A stretch of DNA of 64,000 bases from Macropodus opercularis (Eukaryota > Chordata > Actinopteri > Anabantiformes > Osphronemidae), in assembly GCA_030770545.1 (NCBI GenBank), contig CM061109.1:5580001-5644000 (forward strand), given 5' to 3'. The notes below the pieces were generated by a model. The model was given only the letters and a program-made list of their open reading frames with translations. It did no database searches and was not told where the DNA came from. Positions 11,092 to 22,114 of this stretch are shown one piece after another. Position 1 is the first letter of the stretch. Each line of letters begins with the position of its first letter. The position numbers and the translations under genes are program-made.

Positions 11092-11094
<3 letters not shown>
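10331..11094 (+). repeat. Teleost interspersed repeat with GAATT-rich tail (copy 1)
   Basis: It includes TGCCTTGAGATAACTGATG, CTATATAAATAAAGTTGA and a TGAATTGAATTGA tail at about 10489-10503. This combination is familiar from very abundant fish repeats whose clade I cannot assign from sequence alone. The same family, inverted, lies at 31453-32390, where an extra stretch (AGGAAGAAACCTCCAGCAGA on the plus strand) is retained. Here that side is cut off at the piggyBac border. The rest of the stretch to 11094 also matches the inverted copy, including TGATCTGATTTTCATGGGA. Confidence 0.75.

Positions 11095-11160
<66 letters not shown>
11095..11160. repeat. (CA)n microsatellite, 66 bp
   Basis: A pure CA run. 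The equivalent in copy 2 (52005-52050) is 46 bp, an ordinary length polymorphism between paralogues. A shorter run on the opposite strand (31433-31452) occupies the same place in the inverted copy of the adjoining repeat. Confidence 0.95.
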
Positions 11161-11164
<4 letters not shown>

Positions 11165-11394
11165 CTGTCACGCACACTTTCATAGCACTACCTTATTTGT
11201 GTTTTATTGTAACTTCCTGATCTGATATGGTATCTGCCCACTAGACAATATATTTTCCCAGGCATCTCGCAGTCACGGTCACTATTTTCCATTTTTCAAT
11301 CATTCTATGTAATACTGTTATCTTTAACACAGTCACTCTGCCACCTCTGTTGTTGCTGATAACCTTGCTGAACACTCAGTAGCTGGGTTTGTTG

Positions 11395-12215
11395 ACAGTT
11401 TCAGTGGTTCATATGTTTGCAGATTTTGTGTTGGAGAGCGGCCCCATATCAGGACAGGGGCATTCCCTGGTAGATCAAAACAGCAACACCAGTTGGATGT
11501 TGAAGCAGCCTTGGCAAGTAGTACCCATAGCCATGGAGTTAAAAGGCAGTGTGCAATTCCTCAAAGGTTGAATCAGGCATGGCAGTTGTTAATGACACTC
11601 AAAGATGCTGTTGAGTTGGTTATGTCACCCATCCACACTGATGAAAGCATAGGTCACCTAGATAGGTCCACACAGATTTAACATTGTTTTCCCAGAAGGG
11701 AAATTGATTCCCAAGCATCATTTTGTCGAGCATTACCCGCAGCTCATTAAAGCATTTGGCCCACTAGTGTTCTTATGGACAATGAGGTTTGAAGCCAAGC
11801 ACCACTTCTTTAAGAAGAGTCAAGAATTCCATTAGAGGTTGTAAATAAGAACATTCAAGAATTTGTATTGCAGAAATGTCCTGGAGAGACAGTTGTTCAT
11901 TTGACAAATAAGGCTGAATATCAGGGGACCTGTTACAGCATTGGCATGATGTTGATATATGGCTCCACTGGTGGGTTGCCCGACTTTGCTGAAATACTGC
12001 AAATCACCATTGTTCATGACAACTTGGTGTTTGTAGACAGATTGCAAAGTGCATGGTACTGTGAGCATCTTAGATGCTTCAAGTTGGAGGACACTGGCAC
12101 AGTCACAACTCACTGACATAAAGCCACTGTCTGCCTATTCAACGGAAGGCTGTCGAATGGTTTCTCTGAAACACCACATCTACTTGACAAACTAGGTAAA
12201 GAATCAATTCACAAT
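11395..12215 (+). pseudogene. Relic of a fish multicopy, transposase-like gene family (copy 1)
   Basis: I recognise recurring motifs of an uncharacterised protein family that is multicopy in teleosts: CRFCVGER followed by GVKRQC in the first 200 bp, HHFVEHYPQLIKAFGP with LWTMRFEAKH at about 11720-11815, and GSTGGLPDFAEILQ with WYCEHLR at about 11965-12075. They occur in the family order but in different frames with long pieces missing. Between GVKRQC and HHF the family normally has several hundred residues; here there are only about 150 bp. The gene is therefore internally deleted and frameshifted. The family often carries N-terminal C2H2 fingers, which are absent here. Its function is unknown to me; copy number and spread suggest a mobile origin. 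Confidence 0.6.
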
Positions 12216-12389
12216 CATCTTGTGAATTGTTGTTGTGTGACACGTGCAAACAGAACCTTCTGTCATTACACTGACTCCCATGAATGAGGCTGCGTGTTCC
12301 TCTCCTGCGTCAGTGGCTCAGTCTTTCCAGGATGACAGTTCCTCAGTCACTTCATCTGACACGTTGTTGTTGTTCCACAGGTTGTTCCA

Positions 12390-15068
12390 CAGTCACTTCA
12401 TCTCATTCAGCCCCCAGAGTATCGATCCCACCCCTGGCCACATAATTTTGCGATACCCACTTTTTCATTTGATGTTGAAATCCTCCTTCAAGAAGGAAAT
12501 AAGGTTTATGAATGTGATGGCTCACTTCTTCAGAATCCAAGCTTGAACTCATGACTCATACTTGAGAAACTTGCTAGAGCAATATTCAACTACACTGCTT
12601 GTCCCACCGGACTTCAAATACAGGCAGTTACAGAAGCTTTGATTAAAAAACATCCCTGCCTAAAAGAGCCTGGATCCTCAGTTTCAAGCATGTATGGGTG
12701 GCAGCAACGTCTTAAATAAAAGACGGCTAATTACCGCTTTAAAATGAGAAGACGTGATGTACCTTGTCCTGAGCTTGACATAAACTCCTTGAAAAGGAAA
12801 ACTCCTGGTAAAAAAAACCTGCACAAAATTGCAAGAGGCCAAAAAGAGCAGAAGTGAACTATCTACCTCCACATCCAAGTGGAGAAACAGCTGAGAGTCT
12901 GGAAATGGAGAGACATGACCTTCTTAATGAGGTTAAGAAGAAGAACAACACAAAGGTGATTCAAGAGAAAATGTCAAAGACATTCTCTTATAGAAGGTTC
13001 GAAGTCGTAAGTGGAAGTCCAGCTGCTGATGACTTCAAAGAGAGGTGGTCTGCTTTGTTTTGTGAAAGTGGGGTAGGTGAATCTTTAAAATTATAAAAAT
13101 ATTATGTGCTTTTCTGAGAACTAACATTATTTGATATTACAGTTCAGTATATACAGTAAAGCACATTCCTGTTAAAGTCAGTTAAGTTAAAGCCAAATTA
13201 ATAATCTTTATTTGGAGTTGATGATTGTAAATAGTTTATATCCATGTCATAAATTGTACTTTAGCTCTCGACCATTAGCCCATTTTCTAAAGTTGTACAT
13301 TCTGTTTTTTCAGGAGAATAACCACAATATCTCTGGAGCAGACCTTCATGTACAACCTAGATAAGTATACACCAAAACTTACTGCCCTGATGAAAGCCAA
13401 GGGAGGTGTTTTGGGACCAAGTTGAGGCCCTTCTTGGACGGGCTGAGTGGGGTATGTCCTGAATGTGGTAGCTTCTGTCTGTCTCTATATATTCCATTTT
13501 TCTATTTGCTTGAATTGCTGCTCTGTTTGATTTTGAATTTTCTTCTGTATGAGTAATGATCCACTGTGGTTCTTTCAACAGATGCAAAGCAGTCAGATGA
13601 GACGTGACGCTGTTATCCGCAGCCTTATATTATATCTTGGTGAGAAAGAAGAGGAGCTTTTTGAAGATTGCACGGTAATGCATGAAAATGTTCCTGTTCT
13701 TTTCCCCTCATTCGTTTGGATCGTCTGCCAGGGTCCAGTCCTGCTCCGGTCCGTGATCAACACAACTGTAGTAGAAAAAGTTCATGCATATAAAGATATT
13801 TGTAGCGGAATATATATATTTAGCACATATGCATTTAGTTCAGGCTAAAGGGTTTAGAAAAGAGTAGAACAGGTAGAACAGGTCCTGTCTAGGCTGTGCA
13901 GGCTTGCTGGCCTTGGGTCCGAAGACAATCTGGCTTTTAGACAAAACAGTCTGAGCTGTTGAACAAAGGAATTTGGACAAACAATTCTTGGTATGAAATC
14001 TTCACATTTTGACGCATGTTCAGGGTTTAAAACCACCTCTCTAGAAGGAGACGGGGGAGATGTGAGCTGTGCTGGGCTGGGAGACACAGCCAGCGTCTCC
14101 CAGCCTGGGCTCCGTCCTTCCCCACACGCGTCTGTGAGCATCTCCCGCAGGAGAGAGAGGTGACTTTGTTTTCCTGTCTGCATATTTTCTCATCTCACCA
14201 CTGAAAATAAATTCATGTTTGATTATTTGAACCTAATGCTGCCTCGGCTTGAATTCCTCTGAGTTGGGACATCTCTGACCACTACACAAGCAGGAGCAAG
14301 TAACCAAATCATCCGGTCCCTGAAACAAAACGAGCCACATTGTTTACTCGAAATGAGGACGATCCTCCTCATTTCTTCCTTACTGATATTTACTGGTATT
14401 TACTGGTATTTACCACTGCTTCAGATTCAACCATTTGCACACACAAACACTCACAATCAGGTTGGGTTGACACACCGGGGGGCATCTTGGAGATTCAATG
14501 TCTGGCCCAATGACACTTTCATTGTAATCTGGATTTATCAAGTCATAGATTTTCCTAGGCTACATTAAACTGGCAAGAGGCACAGTCTGTAGCTGAGAGC
14601 AACATTAAATCCACATTTTTGCAAGGGCTACAGTTTGTGTTGTGGATCTAGCTTGTCCCATGATTTAAGACTGATTCACTGGTAATGTACAGGTGTTTTC
14701 CTTGTTCATTATGCATTATCAACTAAGTTACTTAGCAATATAAGACTTAATTTGTGGTATTTTGTATGCAGGAGGACAGACGCAGCGATGCCTCTCACCA
14801 CATCCTTAGGATCCTGGTCGTCCATAGAGGAGATGGAGAGGATCCAGTGGACGTATCAATAATTCTGGAAGGCAAGGAGATGCTTACAGGATGCAGCAGC
14901 ACTGCTACAGCTTGTTCACTACTTATGGGGCTGATTTATACCCTCAACCTTGCCTACCCCCCTGTACTGCGTTATACCTTTGAGGTGTTTCAGAAACTTT
15001 TTCTGGAACTGGACATGATTAAACTTTCTCCAAAAGTACAAGCTCTTAAGCTTAAGCTGTTAACTTAA
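12390..15068 (+). pseudogene. SAMD3-like multicopy family pseudogene, four exons (copy 1)
   Basis: This resembles fish proteins often labelled sterile alpha motif domain-containing protein 3-like, without the SAM domain itself. Exon 1 (to 13072) reads FAIPTFSFDVE, KKHPCLKEPGS, CPELDINSLK, AEVNYLPPHPSGE and KTFSYRRFEVV, interrupted by TGA at 12552-12554, TAA at 12717-12719 and a frameshift near 12810. Exon 2 (13314-13451) has NLDKYTPKLTALMKAKGG and a 1-bp frameshift before LRPFLDG. Exon 3 (13582-13674) has MRRDAVIRSLILYLGEKEEE. Exon 4 (14772-15068) has LRYTFEVFQKLFLELD and LSPKVQALK, ending in TAA. All introns keep GT..AG borders, and a poly(A) signal follows at 15530. The third intron contains a solo LTR. 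Confidence 0.7.
13767..14286 (+). mobile_element. Solo LTR 1 (copy 1 only)
   Basis: A 520-bp insertion begins TGTAGTAG and ends CCACTACA. It is flanked by CAAC (13763-13766) and CAAG (14287-14290), a 4-bp target duplication with one mismatch. Copy 2 has the uninterrupted site (CACAACCAGGAGC) at the same place. It contains AATAAA near 14206 and a 13-bp stem hairpin (14075-14105). It belongs to the same LTR family as 19185-19798. No internal retroviral genes are attached, so it is a recombination product. Confidence 0.85.
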
Positions 15069-15969
15069 ATGACAGTACTGAACTGTTCAACAGTACTGTC
15101 AACGTTTGTCTTTTAGGTGAATTTTAGTTTCTGTGATTGATGTTTGTGGCCATGCTAACATTTTATCTGTAACTGTTAATGCTTTTAAGGTAAGGCTATT
15201 CTAGATCAAAACTTTGAGTAGTGGTGGTAATGTTTGTGGCTGGATTTAGCTTAACATGAACTTTTATTTTGTACATTTGTGGCATTTCTTTCTGTTTTAT
15301 TATTTTATTTTGACATGCAAAATTAGCCTTAGCCTCTGTTATTTTGCATCACAGAACAGTAAAACGCTCAGGGTAGATTTAAGTTATTCTTTATTTTAGA
15401 ATACAGCAAATTAAAACTTGCTTTGGCTACTGAAAATCTTTGTATCTGTGTCTTGAAATGAACCCTGTTTAGAAAATACAATGTTTAATTATATTCTATT
15501 TTGTGATTTGTGATCAATGTTTATGAAAAAATAAAGATTGATTTTGCAATGTAGTACATTTGGTAACATTTACATAACTATAGTGAGTAAAACAACATCA
15601 TACAAGTAAATAAATTTAACAGTCAATTAAAAAACAATATAATAAAATGTACTCAACTATTAGAACAAGATTTACTTAATATTTTCTTGCTCATGAGGAG
15701 CCTGTGGAAAAAAATAAGTGATTTTAATAAAAGTAAATCATTACTTAAGTAAAATTAGGTAATATTTAATTTGCCTTTTCAATTGTGTTAAGATTAGTAG
15801 CAAGTACATTTAACTTTATTCTGGCAGGTAAGCTGTACTTAATATTTTGGCAGTAAAATGTACTTACAAAGCATAAGCGCACATTGTTACGAGGATTTAA
15901 TCAAGTAAATCCTACAAATTAGTAAATTTTATTTTAGTGTATAATCTGACAATGCTGTCTCTTCAAACA
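15069..15969. other. 3' untranslated region and AT-rich stretch with repeated AGTAAAT/TTACTTA words (copy 1)
   Basis: After the SAMD3-like stop codon comes a probable 3' untranslated region ending near the AATAAA at 15530. From about 15590 to 15930 the words AAGTAAAT and TTTACTTAA recur in both orientations (for example near 15605, 15670, 15728, 15745, 15835, 15860 and 15903). Clustered short words in both orientations are typical of subterminal regions of DNA transposons, but no terminal inverted repeat is evident. Confidence 0.45.
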
Positions 15970-16380
15970 GTTCCAGTGGCACAAGACCAGGTTGTATGGC
16001 CAACGTTCTCACAAGTTTTTAACTATACAAGGACCCCCTGCTAACTGCCATTCAATATTCCAGCTAGAAACACGACACTGTCCCTGTTTAGATCCACTCA
16101 TCAGCCTCGTACAAGCTTTTGCCAAATACACAGCCATAGATGATGAGACGAGACAATTATTGCAAATATTCCCACCATACACGGTATCATATACAATCAC
16201 ATGCATATGGACATTCCCAACATCAGCAGGACACTTATTCATCCTGTGTGGACTGGTTTTGTGATAATATGCAACCTGCATCACTTCCTCTGAATACTAC
16301 TCAAGCAGATCCAGTTGAAGCCCCACTCAATGATGCAAACATCACACATTCTGACACATAAAACACCTAAACGTTCTCTG
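15970..16380. other. Unassigned sequence before the retroviral debris (copy 1)
   Basis: Short overlapping ORFs occur on both strands and no family is recognised. The stretch is repeated in copy 2 at 56343-56750. Confidence 0.4.
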
Positions 16381-16969
16381 GGCCACTCAGGTCTGAACTC
16401 CTGACGTGGCCAAACCTAATTTTGAACAAGAAACAAGCCCCTAACTTACTTAGTTGAGACACTTTGCCCGCATCAGAGGCTTATGTTGAGCCTTTTGCCT
16501 CGGAGAACCGAGAAAGCTCAAGAACCAACTCTTTCTTTCTACTGCACCATGATGCGTGATGGCGATCAGAGTCCACGGACTAGGAACATCAAGGATGGAT
16601 TCAAGTTCCAGGCTCAGCACCACACGTCGCTCTCATCATAGGGTTAAGAGATGCAACAGAAAGAATACAACCTACCACACGAGGATTAATGGACCAAGGG
16701 AGTAATGATCAAAACTAGGAGTATGTGCAACACCCCAATCTTTCCCAAAGAAAACCAAACATCAATGACTATAAGTTAGATCAACACTCATTAATGCAAT
16801 AGTACAGGAATAACATCTTACTGTACCAGACCCACACACACTGCTGTCCAACATTCCTCCAGGAATGGGCTGGTATACTGTGATCTTCATCATCTAGATA
16901 TTCAATCCACAACACTGATGTATGTGGTCTATGATGGCATTTTGATCTGCTCAAAAAGTAAAAAGCAGC

Positions 16970-17186
16970 GTGAAAGACTCAACTGCAGTATTTAAGGCCT
17001 TAGCAGCTGGACGTCATAAGCTCAGTAAAAGCAAGCTGCAGTTCTGTCAGAAAACTGTAGAGTCGTTGGGACGGCAGCTTAGTGGTGAAAAGAGGCTTAT
17101 AGCACCGTCTCAGGTAGAAGCTGTAATAAAAGCTCCCCAACCACTAACTCTGGGACAGAAGTTGTCATTTTTGGGGATGGCTGGTT
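16970..17186 (+). pseudogene. Retroviral pol fragment, reverse transcriptase to connection domain
   Basis: An open stretch carries LGRQLSGEKRLIAPSQVEAV and LSFLGMAG, typical of the thumb/connection segment that follows the polymerase active site in retroviral reverse transcriptase. It begins after a mutated active-site box and is cut off by the LINE insertion at 17187. In copy 2 (57886-58152) the frame continues further, because no LINE is present there. Confidence 0.65.
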
Positions 17187-17983
17187 TTGCGGACGACACA
17201 ACTGTGGTAGGTCTCTCATCAGTAACAGGGATGAGACAAACTACAGGAGCGAAGTGAGCCGTCTGCCCTGAGAGTGAACAGCACCAAGTTCCTGGGTGTT
17301 CACATCACAGAGACCCTCTCCTGGACCAACAACACCACAGCACTGGCCAAGAAAGCACAACAGCGCAAACTGAGAAGAGCTAGAGCCCCCGCCCTCATCA
17401 TGTACACCTTCTACAGAGGCACCATAGAGAGCATTCTGTCCAGCTGCATCACTGTGTGGTACGGAGCCTGCAACGCCTCCTGCCGTAAGACACTACAACG
17501 CATAGTGAGAGCAGCTGAGAAGATCGTTGGAGTCTCTCTCCCCTCCCTCCAGGACATTTACAGCACCCGTCTCACCCGCAAAGGCCTCTGTATCGCAGGT
17601 GATCCCACCCACCCATCCTCTGTCCTGCTCCACGTACCCTGACCCTACGAAGTCCTCCATCCCAGGTCTAACTCTCCTCCAACCAAACACTGTGACCAGC
17701 ACCAGTCACTTTAAAAAAACCTTTGGACATGTCTCTACCTCACTTAGCTACCTGTTTAGTCACTTTATGAAAAAAGCTACTTGCACTACACCAAAACACT
17801 TCTTGTACATTTGTGTGTGCAAATTTTTATTTTTGTGTGTATCTGCTTTTATATATTTTTATAGTCATATATATTTTAGAAGATATGTTGTATGTCTGCA
17901 CCAGGGCCTGAGGGAAACGCAATTTCACTTCTCTGTATGTATGTGGTAGAATTGACATTAAACTTAAACTTGAAACTAGAAAC
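17187..17983 (+). mobile_element. 5'-truncated L2-type LINE insertion (copy 1 only)
   Basis: It starts inside reverse transcriptase at FADDTTVVGL (the FADD catalytic box), then jumps over missing sequence near 17258 to NSTKFLGVHITETLSW, RGTIESILSSCITVWYGAC and AAEKIVGVSLPSLQDIYSTR, the C-terminal part of the L2-clade polyprotein. A 3' untranslated region follows, ending in ACTTAAACTTGAAACT, a tail typical of L2. Copy 2 has uninterrupted host sequence here plus about 76 bp that copy 1 lost, so insertion was accompanied by a small deletion. The internal deletion and 5' truncation make it inactive. Confidence 0.85.
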
Positions 17984-19184
17984 TAATCGATCAGTCCCAC
18001 TTGTGTGGACAGAAGAAGCTAAAGGAGCATTTCAGAAACAGAGACCTGCAGACTGCTCCAGCTTTAGCCAATCCTGACTATACGACACCATTTCACCTTT
18101 ATGTGGCTGAAAGACAAAACTGTGCTGATGCAAGACTCCCCCACAGGGAAACAGCCCATAGCCTGTTACAGCACTAAGCTTGATAACACTGAGGAGGGAC
18201 TGACTCCCTGCTGCCAGAGATTGGCAGCAGCAGCAGCATTTACCCATAAGTAAGCATCAGTTCTAACAGTGGGACACCCTGTGACATTGTATGTATCTCA
18301 CCAACTGCATGCTATGCTAACTAGTCCTTGATTTGTTGTTACACAGGCCAGAAGGACTGGTTATGAAGTGTTACTATCAGGACAAGAACAAACTGTGCAG
18401 CGGTGCAACACAATAAATCCCACACGACTGCACACAAGAAACACACACATTCATGCAAGTATGAGAGAATTTGTACAACCAACCGATTCCATCAGATTCA
18501 TTTTGTTTGTGGATGAGTCGTGCGTATGAAACAGGAAGGCATGCAGCACGTGGGGCATTTTATAAAGTACAGCTTAGATCAGCCATGTTCAGCACAACTT
18601 GCTGATATTAGGGCCAAACAGCCACAATCTATCCAGACAGTGCATATGGCTATGGAGTGTGTCACATATGGATTTATCCATGCGGCTGGCTCACCTGTAG
18701 TGCATGGAGAAGCTGTGGCACAATTGATTCTCAAGTGCAGCTACCAAAAGAGTTAGAGGGAAAGATTCCTGTTTGTAGTAGTGCAGGTTTAGTAGATGGA
18801 TGGAAGCTTGTCCAACAGCTGAACCAGACCACAAAGCAGCAGCTAAGTTTTTGTATGCAGTGTTTCCCAGATTTGACAATGCCAGATACTAAATCATCAG
18901 ACAAGGGTCCTCACTTTCTGTCAAGTGTGATAAGAGAAATGTTTCATATCCCAGGAGCAGCAGGTGATGGGCCCTCAGTCGGGGATCCTGGTCACCCTGC
19001 TCTTGACAACCTTGATGTACCTCCACGTACACCTGTCTGGGGACAAGACCTGTTGGAGGAGGAGAATGTTTCCTATCTTTTCCCTCTGTTCTGTTTGTCT
19101 TTGTTGTGCTAACCCTCTCAGGTTTAGCAAGACTCTCTCTACGTCCTTTTCTGCTCCTACGTCAGATATTCTTGAAATAAACAT

Positions 19185-19798
19185 TGTAGTGGAAAATGTG
19201 TACTGGGGATGGAATATATGAATGTATAGGATGGAATATGTACTCTATGCAGGTATTAACAGGAATAGGTTTTCATAAGTGCAGGCATGAAGTAAGATAG
19301 TCAGACTAGGAGTTACAGAGTTTCTGTGTCCAGGACGTGAACCTCTTATGTGAACAGGATGTTCACTCTCCCACATCTGGAAAGTTCTTGGCGTGTGTGG
19401 CTGCTCCGGGAACATGCCAGGTCGAAGTGACCTGTTGATAACTTTCCAGTAAACAGAGTCATTAGTCTAAACTATCCAGATCCGAAGACCAAACTTGGGC
19501 AATAGCTTTCTTCCTACTGATGTAGGTTTAGGGTTTAAAAACCGACACCCCAAAGCGGAGAGGGAAGATGTGTGCTGTGCCGGCTGGGAGACACAGCTGG
19601 TGTCTCCCAGCCAGGCTCCGTCCTTCCCCGCGCGCCAGCGAGCTTTACCCCTGCAGGTAGGAATCAGGTGACTTCGTATATATCTGCCTTTCATGTATTT
19701 TACACCACTTATGAGTAATAAATCATTTGTATTATTTTGAATCTCAGTGTTGTGTTTAACTGAATCCTCTCGGTGAGGAATATCTGTAAACAACTACA
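19185..19798 (+). mobile_element. Solo LTR 2 (copy 1 only)
   Basis: A 614-bp insertion begins TGTAGTGG and ends AACTACA, with AATAAA near 19717 and a perfect 13-bp hairpin (arms 19582-19594 and 19600-19612). Copy 2 lacks it. The flanks ACAT and GATT do not form a clean target duplication, and 18 further bases differ from copy 2, so one of the copies was also rearranged at the junction. It is related to solo LTR 1, with long matches around the hairpin and CAGGCTCCGTCCTTCCCC, but it is clearly a different subfamily member. Confidence 0.8.
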
Positions 19799-20467
19799 GA
19801 TTCTTGGCAAATTTCCTATTGTGCATCCTCAGTAGAAATTATTATTGTTACTTTTTTTATTATAGTTAATTTAAATATCATGATTCTTTACTTGTGCAGA
19901 AGACAACACCTTGTATTGTTAAAACTACCAGCTAAGAGCAACAGACATTTCCATTTTTGTGCTTTACATGGGAAAACATCAACCAATACACCGTGGACAC
20001 AGAACGACTTTGATTTGTTTTCACATGTATTTTTCAAAATATGTGTAACCCTATGGAAGAAATCTGGGCCATAAGTCTTCAAAAAATTAACTCCCAAACG
20101 AAAACAAGCTATTTGAACCAAAACTATGAAAAACTGTAACCAAAGTTTCTCAATTCAAATATGAGTAAATTATTATTAAAATAAACGTTATATTTAAAAT
20201 TGGATGCTATATCTTTATTGATACATAACACCCATCACTGTAAAAACTGTAATAAAAAGGCAAATAAAACTTCTGCCTGGCCGCAGTTGTCAGTTTGCAT
20301 AAAGACTGCAAAACAATTTAACTGGTATCAACTTGGCTGCTACTGAATCTACAGAACTGGCCTCTATAGGGTTCAATGTTCCTCCCTAGCGCTCAGCGCC
20401 ATCTACTGGCCCATGTAGCTGATTGCTCTAACAAGCACATCATTTACAATCCTCAAAACCTTGAGGA

Positions 20468-20489
20468 AACACACACACACACACACACA
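20468..20489. repeat. (CA)n microsatellite
   Basis: A short CA run that is a few repeats longer in copy 2 (about 60031-60058). Confidence 0.9.
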
Positions 20490-20862
20490 AAGTGTGACTT
20501 ATTTTCACTTTTCTCTCCTGAATTGCACCATGAACCTCTCATAATGACTTTTACCTACTTTTATTGCATTACCTCTATTTACACATAGTTACATTTAAAT
20601 GCGAGTTTCAGACAGAAAGTCAGTGTCTGGCAGAACTACAAAAAGTCCCAAACATCTAAAACATGCAGAGAAACTCCACATCTGCTGTTTTTGTAGCTTT
20701 ATACGTCAAAAATATATCAAAACTCTTTATGAGCATGACATTTCTTATCTAGTAAACTCCTAAATCGAAACATATCAGCTAAACACAGCTGTGAGATAAA
20801 TGTGAAGTACTTTGTTTTTCTGAACTGTAGTAAAGTTAAGAGGAGAGTGAAAACAAAACTTC

Positions 20863-21079
20863 TACCAACCTCTAAGTATCTGCATATGAAGCCGTACTTG
20901 TTTAGGTAATAGATCAGCTCCCACCACTGCCTGTTTTCTGCAGTGAAAGCAAGATTCAGTGGCGAACTGCTAACATCACCTGGTGGTGTTAATGTGCAAG
21001 TATCAGCTACACAACCAGCTGCTACTCTTGGACAACTTGCTGTGTTTTGGCACCTGTGGATCGGTTTAGGCTGACGCTG
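20863..21079 (-). other. Possible exon, weak ankyrin-like motif (copy 1)
   Basis: A minus-strand frame of 131 codons (20717-21112) is open in both macro-copies. Its central part includes SSPLNLAFTAENRQWWELI, loosely resembling an ankyrin repeat (xTPLxxAxxxxxxxxVxxLL). A possible acceptor (GCTTCAGCGTCAG) lies upstream and a weak donor (TTAGAG|GTTGGT) downstream. A minus-strand poly(A) signal lies about 0.65 kb further on. The differences between the copies that I noticed fall outside the central part. The gene is not identified, and chance openness is possible at this length. Confidence 0.3.
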
Positions 21080-22114
21080 AAGCAATTTATTATTGGTTAT
21101 TTTAACTAGCATTAAAATAAGCAGATGTTTTTAATGTTGTGGCTGTTTCTCTGATGTCATTGGTTGTCATGACATAACTAGACTAGAACCATAAATACCA
21201 CATCAGGTCTTACACAGAGTACTTATAATTAATCTAAATACCAGACAGGACATGATGCAATTAACAATTAACAGGCTTGTGCATTGGATTCAAATGGAAA
21301 ATGTTTATTTCACCTAACATTAAACCACAAGTCTTTTCAAGTCAAGTGAAATTGTTGCAGTTTGCCATGACACTGCTCATGTACTGACACTCGAGCATTA
21401 CACAGTTTCATGGAAAATCGAAGGCACGATGAAGAATCTGAATCATGAAGGCAAACAATGCTCTGCCGTGTTTCAGGTGGAGGTGATCTGTTGTGCGGTA
21501 TCACGATAGCTGGAGACGATGAACCCGACGCAGCATGTCCTGGATGGGAAGAGGTCACACAAAAAAAACATTCACCCATCAGGGGGCAGTCTTCACTGAC
21601 AGATGGTGTGACCTCAGTAGAAGTGCACAGTTTGACATGATACATGTTGCTTGCTATTACCAAACAGTAACATACATCACTGACAGGTTTATAAAGCTTC
21701 CATCAACATCTATACTTGGGTTGGCAGATTTGGCTTTTTTTCATCCATTTCTCTTTGCTCCAACTCCTGGATTCTGGGGAGAGTATTTAAAGTTTTAACT
21801 TACCCGCAGTAAAAGCTCCCTCACAGTCTTGAAATGTTTCTACGTGGGACAATGAGTCATAAGCATGAGAGAGAAGATTCCAACAGGATGTGGGATGAGA
21901 ATGAAGCTATGATTAAAAGAAGCGGAAGAACAGGGGGTTGAGCATCAGGTGGACAAATAACTACTGCAAACTGTATGTTTGTACTTATACTTTCTGAAAG
22001 GTCTAGAAAAATTCTGTATTTACTGTCTAAATTAATCAAATCCTGCATCTCTGGTGGCGTGGTGGTGCATCAACCTATGACACAGGCAGTTTGCACATTT
22101 AGGAAGGTTCAATC

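Larger units (their letters stand above)
16381..19184 (+). mobile_element. Endogenous retrovirus debris, pol-rich (copy 1)
   Basis: Fragments of a retroviral pol gene lie in order on the plus strand: a reverse-transcriptase palm end with a degraded YxDD-like box (near 16925), the connection region with LGRQLSGEKRLIAPSQ (about 17064-17110), RNase H pieces (about 18100-18720, including GSPVVHGEAVAQLI) and an integrase piece around 18880-18940. Frames change repeatedly and many stops interrupt. A short hydrophobic start after 18964 could be an envelope leader, but this is uncertain. No flanking LTR pair is seen. A LINE is inserted at 17187-17983, and about 543 bp of gag-like sequence present in copy 2 is missing between 16498 and 16503. 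It is non-functional. Confidence 0.7.
19799..22114. other. Stretch with few recognisable features (copy 1)
   Basis: AT-rich sequence with a short CA run (20468-20489), a minus-strand poly(A) signal (TTTATT near 20214-20219) and one candidate minus-strand exon (20863-21079). No transposon family is recognised. The stretch is repeated in copy 2 at 59370-61684 with high identity. Confidence 0.5.

Noticed and set aside
17493..17702. Minus-strand ORF over the LINE
   Set aside because: It is antisense to the L2 reverse-transcriptase C-terminus.
16381..19798. Treating the two solo LTRs as the flanks of the retroviral debris
   Set aside because: The first LTR lies inside an intron of the SAMD3-like pseudogene, whose last exon sits between it and the debris. 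Copy 2 has the debris without either LTR.
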